A stretch of DNA of 19,950 bases from FEN-1297 sp964498065 (lineage in GTDB: Bacteria > Bacteroidota > Ignavibacteria > Ignavibacteriales > Ignavibacteriaceae): NCBI GenBank assembly GCA_964498065.1, contig CAZCFZ010000068.1, forward strand, positions 1 to 19,950, read 5' to 3'. Shown one piece after another: positions 7,809 through 15,574 of this stretch. Each line of letters starts with the position of its first letter. Within the stretch, counting starts at the first letter, position 1. Position numbers and translations under genes: made by a program. Under the pieces are notes generated by a model, which was given only the letters and a program-made list of their open reading frames with translations, was not told the DNA's origin and did no database searches.

Positions 7809-9170
7809 ATGAAAGACAAAACAAATACACTTGATAGAAGCTTAGGATTGTTACACGCAACTGCTTCAAATATGGCTACAATGGTAGGTATAGGCCCGTT
7901 TATAACAATTCCACTGATTGTCTCGGCAATGGGAGGCCCGCAGGCAATGTTTGGCTGGATAGTCGGTGCTGTTATTGCAATCTCGGATGGGCAGGTTTGG
8001 GCAGAACTTAGCACTGCGCTGCGAGGTGAAGGCGGTTCATATATTTACCTGCGTGAATCATATAAAAGATTTTTTGGTAAATTGATCGCCTTTTTATTCA
8101 TATGGTCATTTTTATTAAGCGGTCCTTTAGAAATTGCCTCCGGCATTGTCGGAATGATGCAGTATCTGTCTTTTATCTGGCCATGGCTTTCGGGAAACAA
8201 TATTAGAATAATAGCTTTCGCGGCCGGAATATTTACAATAATTCTTCATTATAATAAAGTGAGATTTGTAGGTGTTATTACGGTTGTACTTTGGTCTGTA
8301 ATGCTTCTAACTGTCGGGTTGACTATTGTCGTCGGAATTATTCATTTCAAACCGGAAATAGCTTTCAACTTTCCAAAAGGATGGTTCTCTTTTTCATGGG
8401 GATTTGTAATGGGACTCGGAAGCGCAACTTTAATTGCAATGTATGACCTGATGGGTTATTACAACATTTGTTATGTTGAAGAAGAAGTTAAAAATCCGGG
8501 TTATGTTTTCCCGCGCGCAATAATTTGGTCGGTAATCGGCGTAACCATACTTTATGCAGTAATGAATTTTTCAATTATAGGTGTACTACCATGGCATGAA
8601 GTTGCAAAGTCCGATCATATTGTTTCGGATATTTTCAATATTTTTTACGGAAAGACTTCTGCAATAATTATAACTCTTCTTGTAGCAGTTACTGCATACG
8701 GTTCAATCTATGCTTTAATGATGAGTTATTCAAGACTCCCGTTTGCAGCGGCAAGAGACGGATTCTTCTTCGGCTGGTTGAAAGCAGTTCATCCTAAAAA
8801 ACATTTTCCTCATTACTCCCTGCTTTTAGTCGGCGGTATTACAAGTATTGCCAGTCTTTTTAATCTTGATTTCATAATTGCCGCAACACTATCCAGCAGG
8901 ATTTTAATTCAGTTTTTAGGTCAAATTATCGGATTAACAATTTTACGTAAAACCGATCCTAATATGAAGCGTCCTTTCAAGATGTGGCTGTATCCGGTTC
9001 CTTCTATTGTTGCTTTTATCGGGTTCAGCTATATTTTCATCAGTTCGGGACTTGAAGCCATAAGCCTGGGATTGGTTTGGCTTTTAACCGGTGTCGGATT
9101 CTTCTTATACTGGGCTAAAAAGAACAACGAATGGCCATTTAAACCAAATAATTTTGCCGTTAAAAATTAA
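7809..9170 (+). CDS. APC superfamily amino acid/polyamine-type permease
   Basis: 453 residues with about twelve hydrophobic segments and short loops, the full length of an APC-family transporter. The first helix carries 'MATMVGIGPFITIPLIVSAMGGPQA', where the unwound substrate-binding stretch reads GIGPF in place of the more usual GSGIF/GAGIF. Helix 2 and the following loop have 'GEGGSYIYLRESY', the conserved G-G-x-Y-x-Y-L motif. A later helix includes 'YSRLPFAAARDGFFFGWLKAVHPKKHFPHYSLL', typical of the family. Substrate cannot be assigned: related proteins move amino acids or polyamines by exchange or cation symport in the inner membrane. It is the only plus-strand gene here and stands alone. 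It converges on ytxJ with 27 nt between the stops. Upstream of ATG is TTCTCCT, the opposite of a Shine-Dalgarno sequence. Confidence 0.9.
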   Translation: MKDKTNTLDRSLGLLHATASNMATMVGIGPFITIPLIVSAMGGPQAMFGWIVGAVIAISDGQVWAELSTALRGEGGSYIYLRESYKRFFGKLIAFLFIWSFLLSGPLEIASGIVGMMQYLSFIWPWLSGNNIRIIAFAAGIFTIILHYNKVRFVGVITVVLWSVMLLTVGLTIVVGIIHFKPEIAFNFPKGWFSFSWGFVMGLGSATLIAMYDLMGYYNICYVEEEVKNPGYVFPRAIIWSVIGVTILYAVMNFSIIGVLPWHEVAKSDHIVSDIFNIFYGKTSAIIITLLVAVTAYGSIYALMMSYSRLPFAAARDGFFFGWLKAVHPKKHFPHYSLLLVGGITSIASLFNLDFIIAATLSSRILIQFLGQIIGLTILRKTDPNMKRPFKMWLYPVPSIVAFIGFSYIFISSGLEAISLGLVWLLTGVGFFLYWAKKNNEWPFKPNNFAVKN

Positions 9171-9197
9171 GCTCGAATAAATTTTAAAAATGATACC

Positions 9198-9554
9198 CTA
9201 TACATCAATCTTTAACTGTGCAGATAACTGCGACTTATCTATATCATAATGACTGCCGGACCATTTTACTTTTCCATCTTTTTTAAGCCAGATTACCTGC
9301 GGTGATTGATGCTGAATATTTAATTCTTTAGCAATATACCGGCTAACGGATTTAGCAGAAATTACATCAACTTTTGCACAAACAATTTTTACGTTCTCAT
9401 TAAGATTTGAAAACCAAGAATTAAAATCATTTTCAACCGAAGAGCTTACGCCGCAAATCGGGCTGTACTTAAAAACTATCAGTTCTTCTTTTTTAGCAGT
9501 TTCTTCTCTTAATTTTTCCCATTCATCTACACTTTTTATTTCAACTGAATTCAT
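9198..9554 (-). CDS. ytxJ: Bacillithiol-system redox-active protein YtxJ (thioredoxin-like fold)
   Basis: 118 residues, cytosolic, no signal peptide. The single-cysteine active site 'FKYSPICGVSSSV' (Cys34) stands where thioredoxins have CxxC, so it is a monothiol type. The later 'IQHQSPQVIWLKKDGKVKWSGSHYDID' (HQSPQ at 82-86 replaces the thioredoxin cis-Pro region) is diagnostic of the YtxJ/DUF2847 family. Members are linked to bacillithiol, the low-molecular-weight thiol of Firmicutes and of many Bacteroidota, and are thought to act as bacilliredoxin-like proteins. No bacillithiol synthesis gene is in view. The gene is monocistronic as far as can be seen: 149 nt to the gene upstream and convergent with the permease. 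Confidence 0.9.
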   Translation of the reverse strand: MNSVEIKSVDEWEKLREETAKKEELIVFKYSPICGVSSSVENDFNSWFSNLNENVKIVCAKVDVISAKSVSRYIAKELNIQHQSPQVIWLKKDGKVKWSGSHYDIDKSQLSAQLKIDV

Positions 9555-9631
9555 AAAAAATCCATATCAATTTTAAAATATTTGTACTACAAAAATAATA
9601 ATTTTCATAATTGTTTTATTGTCGAATTGTC

Positions 9632-9656
9632 AAATTGTTAACTGTTTTAACAATTT
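9632..9656. repeat. Perfect 10-bp inverted repeat between NYN gene and ytxJ
   Basis: AAATTGTTAA and TTAACAATTT are exact reverse complements separated by CTGTT. The dyad is preceded by further AATTGT-type motifs (ATTGTC, GAATTGTC, AAATTGTT at about 9619-9639), giving a small cluster. It lies 78 nt upstream of the ytxJ start and 48 nt beyond the stop of the NYN gene. It could be an operator for ytxJ or a weak termination hairpin for the upstream genes. No T-run follows it on the minus strand, which favours the operator reading slightly. Confidence 0.5.
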
Positions 9657-9703
9657 AAAAATCACCTTACTATAATTTTCAAAACGAATTATATACATCA
9701 TTA

Positions 9704-10159
9704 TTATTTTGCATTGAATAATTTTTTAAACAATTCCGTATCATTCATAGAATCAATTCTTCTCTTTTCTTCGTCATCATTTGTTTTTTTAAGAATTAGT
9801 TTTGCGAATTCTTTACTGGATATTACCTCACATCCGCAGACCTTTGCAAATTCCCTAATATTATTGTCGGAAGTAACAACGATCAAATTTTTCCTGTTCT
9901 TTTCTGCTTCAATTTCATTTTTTATATATTTATCGGCTATTTTGCTTTTACTGTAATGTATTTTTGTTATATAAGTTTTAATCGGTAAATTTTCAAAACC
10001 GTCAAAATGAAGCGAGACTTTTATTTTTTTGTTATGGAAATAATTTTCAACAATGAAGGCTAATTTTTCGCGAGGCGCCTGCTTATCCTTTTTTTGAAGT
10101 AAACTTAAAGAAGGAATTTTGCCGATTAAATTATTTCCGTCTATTATGTACTTAATCAT
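9704..10159 (-). CDS. NYN-domain protein, YacP/Rae1-like putative endoribonuclease
   Basis: 151 residues. It opens with 'MIKYIIDGNNLIG', the classic N-terminal strand of NYN/PIN-like nucleases with the first metal-binding Asp (D7). Further acidic residues fall at expected places: D53 in HFDGF, D76 in SKIADKYIK and D98 in VTSDNNIREFAK. The last motif (V-T-S-D-N-x-I-R/x-x-A) is typical of the YacP family. B. subtilis Rae1 (YacP) is a ribosome-associated mRNA endonuclease, so an RNase role is a reasonable family-level guess. The C-terminal 25 residues are charged (KKTNDDEEKRRIDS). It is the last gene after LptD with a 29-nt gap, probably co-transcribed, with no evident functional tie. Confidence 0.8.
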   Translation of the reverse strand: MIKYIIDGNNLIGKIPSLSLLQKKDKQAPREKLAFIVENYFHNKKIKVSLHFDGFENLPIKTYITKIHYSKSKIADKYIKNEIEAEKNRKNLIVVTSDNNIREFAKVCGCEVISSKEFAKLILKKTNDDEEKRRIDSMNDTELFKKLFNAK

Positions 10160-10188
10160 AGAATAAATCTTTCACTAAAAATCAATTA

Positions 10189-12753
10189 TTATTTCCCATT
10201 AAAGAATTCGCCTCTCTTGGTAATCTTAAGATCCTGTAATTCCGGAGCTTTAACCCTAATCTCCAGATAATAACCGCTGAAAGTACCGACCGGGTTCCAA
10301 GTAAAATTCATTATCCAGCAATGAAGGTCCCTTGAAATTCTTATTTGGGGTGCAGAAAATTGATTATGTACAAAATCATAACTGCCTGCTACCGAAAATT
10401 TCCATTTAGGAGTTAAGTTAAAATCCAGGCTTGCACTAACATTTGATGATGTATTAGGAGTTAAAGGATTGTATTTTGAAAATGAATAATTATAACTTAA
10501 AGATAAATTCCACGGAATTGAAAAATCCGGCTGTTTGTTATTATAAATTCCCTGGTACAAATCGGATTCCGGGGGCTGAACAGCGTCGCTTACCGGCTGC
10601 TCCTGTTTTTGTTTTTCTTTCTCTTTCGATTTCAGTTTTTCCCCGGACAAGCTTGTAGAAACTGAAAAGTTAAAATTCCTAAGCCTGAACAATCCCTTTC
10701 CTTCATTAATCAAAAATTTATTTATATCGTATCCCTTGCTGGAATAATCATATAAAGAAAAGCTGGATGAACCTGAAAAATTAAGAAACTGCCCAACCTG
10801 AGTATGATAGCTTAATCCTAAGTCGGAAAATTTTAAACTGTCTGCAGCAAAGTTATAGCTCATGCTTGCAGATAAATTTAGTAATTGAATTTTTTTTGCT
10901 TTTGAAGTTGTATCGGTCGGGTCAACTGCCGTTTTCATTTCGAAAACATTGCCGAGAGAAAAAGAAATACTTTGCTGTTCTCCGGACGGCGGTGAAGAAA
11001 AAATTTCTCTTTGATATTTATTATACTTTACATTCTGACCAAGATAATTAATGTAAGAACCGTAATATCCCCATCCCGGCTTTGAAAAATCCGGAGTGAA
11101 GTTATACGAAATTGTAGGAGTTACTATGTGTCTAATTGCGCTTATACCCAATATATTAGGCTGAAACATTCCGTAAAATTTAGTCGATGCTGAAACTCCT
11201 AATCTAAATGTACGCACTTCGCTTATTTTGTGAATATCATTGGTTATAACCGAATCAGCTGAACTGTCTGCTTTAATACCTGCCGAATACATTTGAATCT
11301 GTTTGTTATACCATTCTTCATTATAAGAAAAATTTGGAGAAATATTAAAATATCCGATTTTAGGAGAAGCACTCACATTTATAGTATGTTGAATTCCTCC
11401 TCTTATACTTAAATGACCTGCGGATTTATTTCTTGTGTTTTCAAACTGCCCGCTGTAACTGTAACCTATATATTCATACCATTTTTGTGTATTAAACACA
11501 CCTGTCCTCTTAAACGGGTAATTAAAAGGAATATTAAATGTTAAGTTTGGAAGAATTTCACTTATATTGCCGCTTTCAAGGTCCTGGTTTCTGCTGTAGC
11601 TTAAAGTCATACTGTTGCCTGATTCATCCCAGCTTTTATAAAGAGTTGCATTTGAATAAATGTTGTTGGTTAAAGCTTCATTCATATTATATGAAGTTGA
11701 TTGGATATAATTTTTCCCGGATAAGAACTGCAAGTTGGCATCAAGTCTTAATGTTGGTGTAAAAGTCTCGTGATGACTTAAAGCAATACTCCATTGTTTA
11801 CTTGTACTTGTACCCAAACCGGCTGCACTTGTAGATCTAAACAATCTATATCCACCTTGGATTGAACCGTTATAGTCGTATCTTTTTACATATCTGAATC
11901 TTGTATTGAAGCCGAAGCTTCCCCTGGTATAATAATCTCCCGTTAAATTCAAATCCACATAATCATTTATTGCCCAGAAGTAGCCGAAGTGAGAAAAATA
12001 ATAACCGTAAGTTCCGTCGTCGCCAAATGCAGGAGCAATAATACCGGACCTCCTGCCTGATTGAAGCGGAAATACGGCAAACGGCAACGGTATTGGGAAA
12101 GGAACCCCCCCGAAAAATATCCAGATCCATTTTGCAATAATTTCTTTCTTCTGGATTACCTTCATCTCGGGAGAATAAAAGTAATAATCCGGCGGGACAG
12201 TGTCGCATGTAGTGTAGGTTCCGTCTTTAACAAAATAAGTATTCTTATCAACTTTATTAATTATCTCACCGGTATATTTCGCACCTTCACTAGTAGTACT
12301 TGCTTGCGTTATCAAACCTTTAGTAGTTTTAAAGTTGTATCTCATCGATTCGCCGTCATATACCTCCCCGTTTTGAGATAATATCGGCGTTCCGCTGTAT
12401 TTATTAGGAAGAGAATCATTAGGGATACCGTATGCATCAACATTATTGGTATTAAAGTTAATAAAGATTTTTGCGCTTTTAAGATCGGTATCCTTATACT
12501 TTAATTCACTTTTACCGTAAAGATCCATTTTTTTTTGATTTACATAGAAAAAAAGCGAGTCGGAGGAACTTGCATAAATTACAGTGTCCACGTCATATTT
12601 TTTCCCCTTCGCTGTCGTATCAATAACCGATAATGAATCTTTAGCAGTAACCGAAAGAGAATCGGACTTTTTAAATAAATCGGTACCGGCTTCTTGTGCA
12701 AGAATGATTTGAAAGTTTACAAACAAAATAATAAGTATTAAAAGAAGTCTCAT
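10189..12753 (-). CDS. lptD: LPS-assembly outer membrane protein LptD
   Basis: 854 residues with signal peptide (MRLLLILIILFVNFQIILAQ, cleavage after AQ at 20). Residues about 52-205 form the periplasmic beta-jellyroll (OstA/LptA-like) domain, with repeated strands such as 'MDLYGKSELKYKDTDLKSAKIFINF'. From about 206 comes the barrel; it opens with 'WIFFGGVPFPIPLPFAVFPL' and 'GRRSGIIAPAFGDD', the Pro-rich gate region and signature of Bacteroidota-type LptD. The rest alternates short amphipathic strands. At about 706-731 there is a Lys/Glu/Gln-rich insertion (KLKSKEKEKQKQEQPVSD), probably a loop. LptD places lipopolysaccharide in the outer leaflet together with LptE, not seen here. It starts 47 nt after the ROK kinase stop and precedes the NYN gene by 29 nt, so the three may share a transcript. 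Confidence 0.9.
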   Translation of the reverse strand: MRLLLILIILFVNFQIILAQEAGTDLFKKSDSLSVTAKDSLSVIDTTAKGKKYDVDTVIYASSSDSLFFYVNQKKMDLYGKSELKYKDTDLKSAKIFINFNTNNVDAYGIPNDSLPNKYSGTPILSQNGEVYDGESMRYNFKTTKGLITQASTTSEGAKYTGEIINKVDKNTYFVKDGTYTTCDTVPPDYYFYSPEMKVIQKKEIIAKWIWIFFGGVPFPIPLPFAVFPLQSGRRSGIIAPAFGDDGTYGYYFSHFGYFWAINDYVDLNLTGDYYTRGSFGFNTRFRYVKRYDYNGSIQGGYRLFRSTSAAGLGTSTSKQWSIALSHHETFTPTLRLDANLQFLSGKNYIQSTSYNMNEALTNNIYSNATLYKSWDESGNSMTLSYSRNQDLESGNISEILPNLTFNIPFNYPFKRTGVFNTQKWYEYIGYSYSGQFENTRNKSAGHLSIRGGIQHTINVSASPKIGYFNISPNFSYNEEWYNKQIQMYSAGIKADSSADSVITNDIHKISEVRTFRLGVSASTKFYGMFQPNILGISAIRHIVTPTISYNFTPDFSKPGWGYYGSYINYLGQNVKYNKYQREIFSSPPSGEQQSISFSLGNVFEMKTAVDPTDTTSKAKKIQLLNLSASMSYNFAADSLKFSDLGLSYHTQVGQFLNFSGSSSFSLYDYSSKGYDINKFLINEGKGLFRLRNFNFSVSTSLSGEKLKSKEKEKQKQEQPVSDAVQPPESDLYQGIYNNKQPDFSIPWNLSLSYNYSFSKYNPLTPNTSSNVSASLDFNLTPKWKFSVAGSYDFVHNQFSAPQIRISRDLHCWIMNFTWNPVGTFSGYYLEIRVKAPELQDLKITKRGEFFNGK

Positions 12754-12800
12754 AAATAATGATAATTAGCGTTCATTATTTTTAACAATGCAAACTTTAA

Positions 12801-13763
12801 TCATGATTTATAAAAAACAAGTGCCGAAGCGCCTTTAATTCCGGCATCATTTTTTAATTTAGCAGGCAAAACTTTTATCCTTTTACTTAGAGGTTTTAGT
12901 ACCCTTGTATAAGTATTTTTTTGAATTGCATCAAAGAGCGGCTCGCCGAAACCCGCTACTCCGCCTCCGATAATAAAAGTACCGATATCTAAAGCGTTCC
13001 CTGCAGAAGCTAACGCAGTTCCGAGATGAAGTCCTAAGTTCTGAACAACCGATTTTGCATAACTATCGCCTTGTTCGGCAGCCTGCTGAATTATTAAGGG
13101 AGTTAAAGTTTCAAGATTGTTGTCTATCAAATCCCAAATTTTAGAATATTTGTTATTAGGAAGTTCTTCTTTTACTCTCTTTACCAGATAATGATTTCCT
13201 ACATACGTTTCCACGCAGCCGTACGAGCCGCAATTACACTTCGGTCCATTATAATCAATAGAGGTATGGCCTATTTCTCCAGCAGCACCGAATTCACCTC
13301 TAAATAATTTTTTATTGAAAATAATTCCTCCGCCGACTCCCGTACCCAATGTTACCATTATGAATGAATCTATTTTTTTACCTGCCCCAAATATCATTTC
13401 TCCTATTGCCGCAACATTTGCATCATTTTCAACATGAACATTTATCTTAAATTCTTTCTGAAGAATTTTACCCAAATTAACTTTTTCCCATCCTGGCAAA
13501 TTGGGCGGATTTTCCACTGTCCCTTTCTTTATGGACACAGTACCCGGCGCACCCACACCAATTCCTTGAATTTTTAATTTATTCTTGGTTAAAACTGCTT
13601 TTATGCCCTTTTTAATCTGACTTATAACTTTATTAGGGCCGTCTTCGGCTAAAGTTTCAAGAGAAGTTTTCTTTATTATTTTGCCTTTTTGGGAAACAAT
13701 ACCGATTTTAACATTTGTCCCTCCCAAGTCAACGCCAACAGCGTATTTTTCCGTTTTAGGCAT
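12801..13763 (-). CDS. ROK family sugar kinase (glucokinase-like)
   Basis: 320 residues, full length for a ROK kinase. The N-terminal ATP/phosphate motif is GVDLGGTNVKIGIV (about 10-23). 'GIGVGAPGTVS' and 'ENPPNLPGW' follow. The catalytic Asp is D114 in VENDANVAAIGE. 'VTLGTGVGGGII' is the second phosphate loop. The zinc site is intact: GEIGH (H166) and CNCGSYGCVE (C176, C178, C183). These features mark a sugar kinase, most likely glucokinase, which phosphorylates cytosolic glucose with ATP; N-acetyl-mannosamine or fructose kinases of the same fold cannot be excluded. Start ATG at 13761-13763 has a good Shine-Dalgarno-like AAGGA 8 nt upstream. It heads the kinase-lptD-NYN block after a 205-nt intergenic gap. 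Confidence 0.88.
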   Translation of the reverse strand: MPKTEKYAVGVDLGGTNVKIGIVSQKGKIIKKTSLETLAEDGPNKVISQIKKGIKAVLTKNKLKIQGIGVGAPGTVSIKKGTVENPPNLPGWEKVNLGKILQKEFKINVHVENDANVAAIGEMIFGAGKKIDSFIMVTLGTGVGGGIIFNKKLFRGEFGAAGEIGHTSIDYNGPKCNCGSYGCVETYVGNHYLVKRVKEELPNNKYSKIWDLIDNNLETLTPLIIQQAAEQGDSYAKSVVQNLGLHLGTALASAGNALDIGTFIIGGGVAGFGEPLFDAIQKNTYTRVLKPLSKRIKVLPAKLKNDAGIKGASALVFYKS

Positions 13764-13893
13764 AAATTAATCCTTAAAAAATATTAAATATGGTTGTTTT
13801 AATGATTTTACAATAACTTTCAGAATTCCTATCATGAATTTAACATTATAGTTACTCTTATTAAAATTAATGACGAATGATTTATCGATATTG

Positions 13894-13912
13894 TTACAAT
13901 AAATAATTGTAA
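13894..13912. repeat. 7-bp inverted repeat upstream of the ROK kinase
   Basis: TTACAAT-AAATA-ATTGTAA is a perfect dyad with a 5-nt spacer. It lies 131 nt upstream of the kinase start and 57 nt past the end of the LEA-like lipoprotein gene. It may be an operator or part of a weak termination signal; no T-run follows on the minus strand. AT-rich DNA yields such dyads by chance, so this is tentative. Confidence 0.35.
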
Positions 13913-13968
13913 AAGAAGTGCTGTAAAACTTTCGTTTTTCTGTTTTGAAGTCCGCGAATCTTTTTTCT

Positions 13969-14577
13969 TTAATTAGTAAATTCTTTACTAACTATCTTCA
14001 ATTCTCCGGGATATGTAATATCACCAATTGGTGAGGTAACAGTAGGTTTTGCATATAAGGCTAGATTTGAAGAATATCCCTTTTCACCGCTGATAGCAAG
14101 GGCTAGTTTTATTATCCCTTCAAAGCCTTTATCGCTAAAAAATTTATAGAGATTCAAATTTACCCGGATCGGAATTACCGTAAGTTCTCCGGTTCCCGGC
14201 ACGGAAACAGGATGGCCTAAATCGCCGGAAATTGTTTCTTTATTTTCAATATATAATTTCCACGGGAAGGCTTTAATCGTTGCATTTGTTTTTGGGTAAC
14301 CGCCTGTTCCGTCATTCGGATTTTTAGCTTCAACATTAAGAGTAAAAGATATGGGCAAAGATTTATTTGCAACAGCAGCCGTTAATTTAATTACTTCTAA
14401 TGCATTGAAATCTTTTACGCTTGTTTTTCCTTGAATTGAAATTCCGTCCACTAATACACTGTTTACCTGTCCAAGTTTAAATTTAAGCCTCGAAACATTT
14501 ACAAGAGTTTGATAAACGCTGCAGCTTAAATTTATAAAAGCGAAGAGAAATAACGATGCAAAAATAATTTTTTTCAT
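13969..14577 (-). CDS. LEA14-like (WHy-type) lipoprotein
   Basis: 202 residues. The N-terminus MKKIIFASLFLFAFINLSCS is a lipoprotein signal with cleavage before Cys19 (lipobox N-L-S-C), so the mature protein should be lipid-anchored, probably in the outer membrane facing the periplasm. The body has an alternating beta pattern such as 'LPISFTLNVEAKNPNDGTGGYPKTNATIKAFPWKLYIENKET' and 'VPGTGELTVIPIRVNLNLYKFF', which is the water-stress/hypersensitive (LEA_2) fold: strand, 'NPN' turn, then 'G...P' strands. Function in bacteria is not established. The start overlaps the stop of the dehydrogenase by 4 nt (ATGA), so expression is coupled with that envelope-related block. It is the last gene of the five-gene run. 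Confidence 0.75.
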   Translation of the reverse strand: MKKIIFASLFLFAFINLSCSVYQTLVNVSRLKFKLGQVNSVLVDGISIQGKTSVKDFNALEVIKLTAAVANKSLPISFTLNVEAKNPNDGTGGYPKTNATIKAFPWKLYIENKETISGDLGHPVSVPGTGELTVIPIRVNLNLYKFFSDKGFEGIIKLALAISGEKGYSSNLALYAKPTVTSPIGDITYPGELKIVSKEFTN

Positions 14578-15572
14578 AATGAAATTGCCTTTAATGATTC
14601 TTCAATCTTTTTTAAAATAATTTCCGCAACCTTAAGTGCTCTTAATCCGTCTTCTCCGGAAACAACCGGAGGTTCGTTCCTCAACACTGAATTTACAAAT
14701 AACTCAAGCTCATATTTAAGCGCATTTATTTCTTTTATCTCGGGCTGTTCATATACTACGCGCTTTTTCTTCTCACCGATACCAATTTCGCCGAATGAAA
14801 TAAAAGCCGAATCAACTTTTTCATTTACAGGCACTAAGCGGTAAACTTCCGATATACCGGTTATAAAATCCAAAGCTATATAATTATCTCTCTGGAAAAT
14901 TCTCATCTTTCTCATTTTCTTTTGAGAAATTCGGCTTGCAGTAACATTCGCAACCGCTCCGTTTTCAAATTGAATTCTGGCGTTTGCTATATCAAGAGTA
15001 TCCGATACAACAGCAACTCCGCTTGCTTCAATATTCTTTACTTCACTTTTTACAAGACTTAATATTATATCAATATCATGAATCATCAAATCAAGCACAA
15101 CCGCTACATCGGTTCCTCTCGGATTAAACTGTGCGAGCCTGTCGGTTTGAATAAACATAGGCTTCAATATATATTTATCGAGTGAAATTAATGCGGGGTT
15201 AAATCTTTCTATATGGCCGACCTGAAGGTTTAGGTTATTCTTTGATGCGATGTTTACTATCTCTTCGGCTTCCGGGATAGTAGCGGTTATCGGCTTTTCC
15301 ACAAACACATGAATTTTCTTTTCCAGACATTTTTTAGCAAGCTCGTAATGAGCACTAGTTGTAGCAGCAATTGAAACTGCTTGAACTTTATTTATTAAAT
15401 CGTCTATGTTATTGAATGCTTTTACTCTAAATTCATCGGCAGAAGATTTTGCAATATCAGTATTATTATCATATACGCCGACAAATTCACAATTATCTAT
15501 TTGGTTAAACATTTTCGCATGTAAATTACCCAAATGCCCTGTTCCAATTACCCCTACTTTTAGTTTTTCCAT
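14574..15572 (-). CDS. Gfo/Idh/MocA family oxidoreductase, GnnA-like (UDP-sugar 3-dehydrogenase type)
   Basis: 332 residues. The Rossmann NAD(P) site is 'VGVIGTGHLGNLHAKMF' (about 6-22). The conserved EKP (92-94, 'VFVEKPITATI') and the substrate-domain motifs GHIERFNPA (119-127) and 'TDVAVVLDLMIHDIDIILSL' (154-173, His-Asp pair) are all present. 'SRISQKKMRKMRIFQRDNYIALDF' follows. This combination resembles the UDP-N-acetylglucosamine 3-dehydrogenase (GnnA) subfamily, in which the product is aminated by GnnB to give a diamino sugar used in lipid A with N-linked acyl chains. The GnnB partner is not in this window. The subfamily call is by recognition, so the general dehydrogenase call is safer. 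It starts 2 nt after the plug protein stop and overlaps the lipoprotein by 4 nt. Confidence 0.85.
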   Translation of the reverse strand: MEKLKVGVIGTGHLGNLHAKMFNQIDNCEFVGVYDNNTDIAKSSADEFRVKAFNNIDDLINKVQAVSIAATTSAHYELAKKCLEKKIHVFVEKPITATIPEAEEIVNIASKNNLNLQVGHIERFNPALISLDKYILKPMFIQTDRLAQFNPRGTDVAVVLDLMIHDIDIILSLVKSEVKNIEASGVAVVSDTLDIANARIQFENGAVANVTASRISQKKMRKMRIFQRDNYIALDFITGISEVYRLVPVNEKVDSAFISFGEIGIGEKKKRVVYEQPEIKEINALKYELELFVNSVLRNEPPVVSGEDGLRALKVAEIILKKIEESLKAISL

Positions 15573-15574
15573 TT

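Noticed and set aside
12061..12381. 106-codon plus-strand open frame inside lptD
   Set aside because: Antisense to a well-supported lptD frame, cysteine- and arginine-rich nonsense composition, no domain pattern.
13845..13850. Perfect TATAAT on the minus strand, 82 nt before the ROK kinase start
   Set aside because: No acceptable -35 hexamer at 16-18 nt; isolated -10-like hexamers are expected by chance at this base composition.
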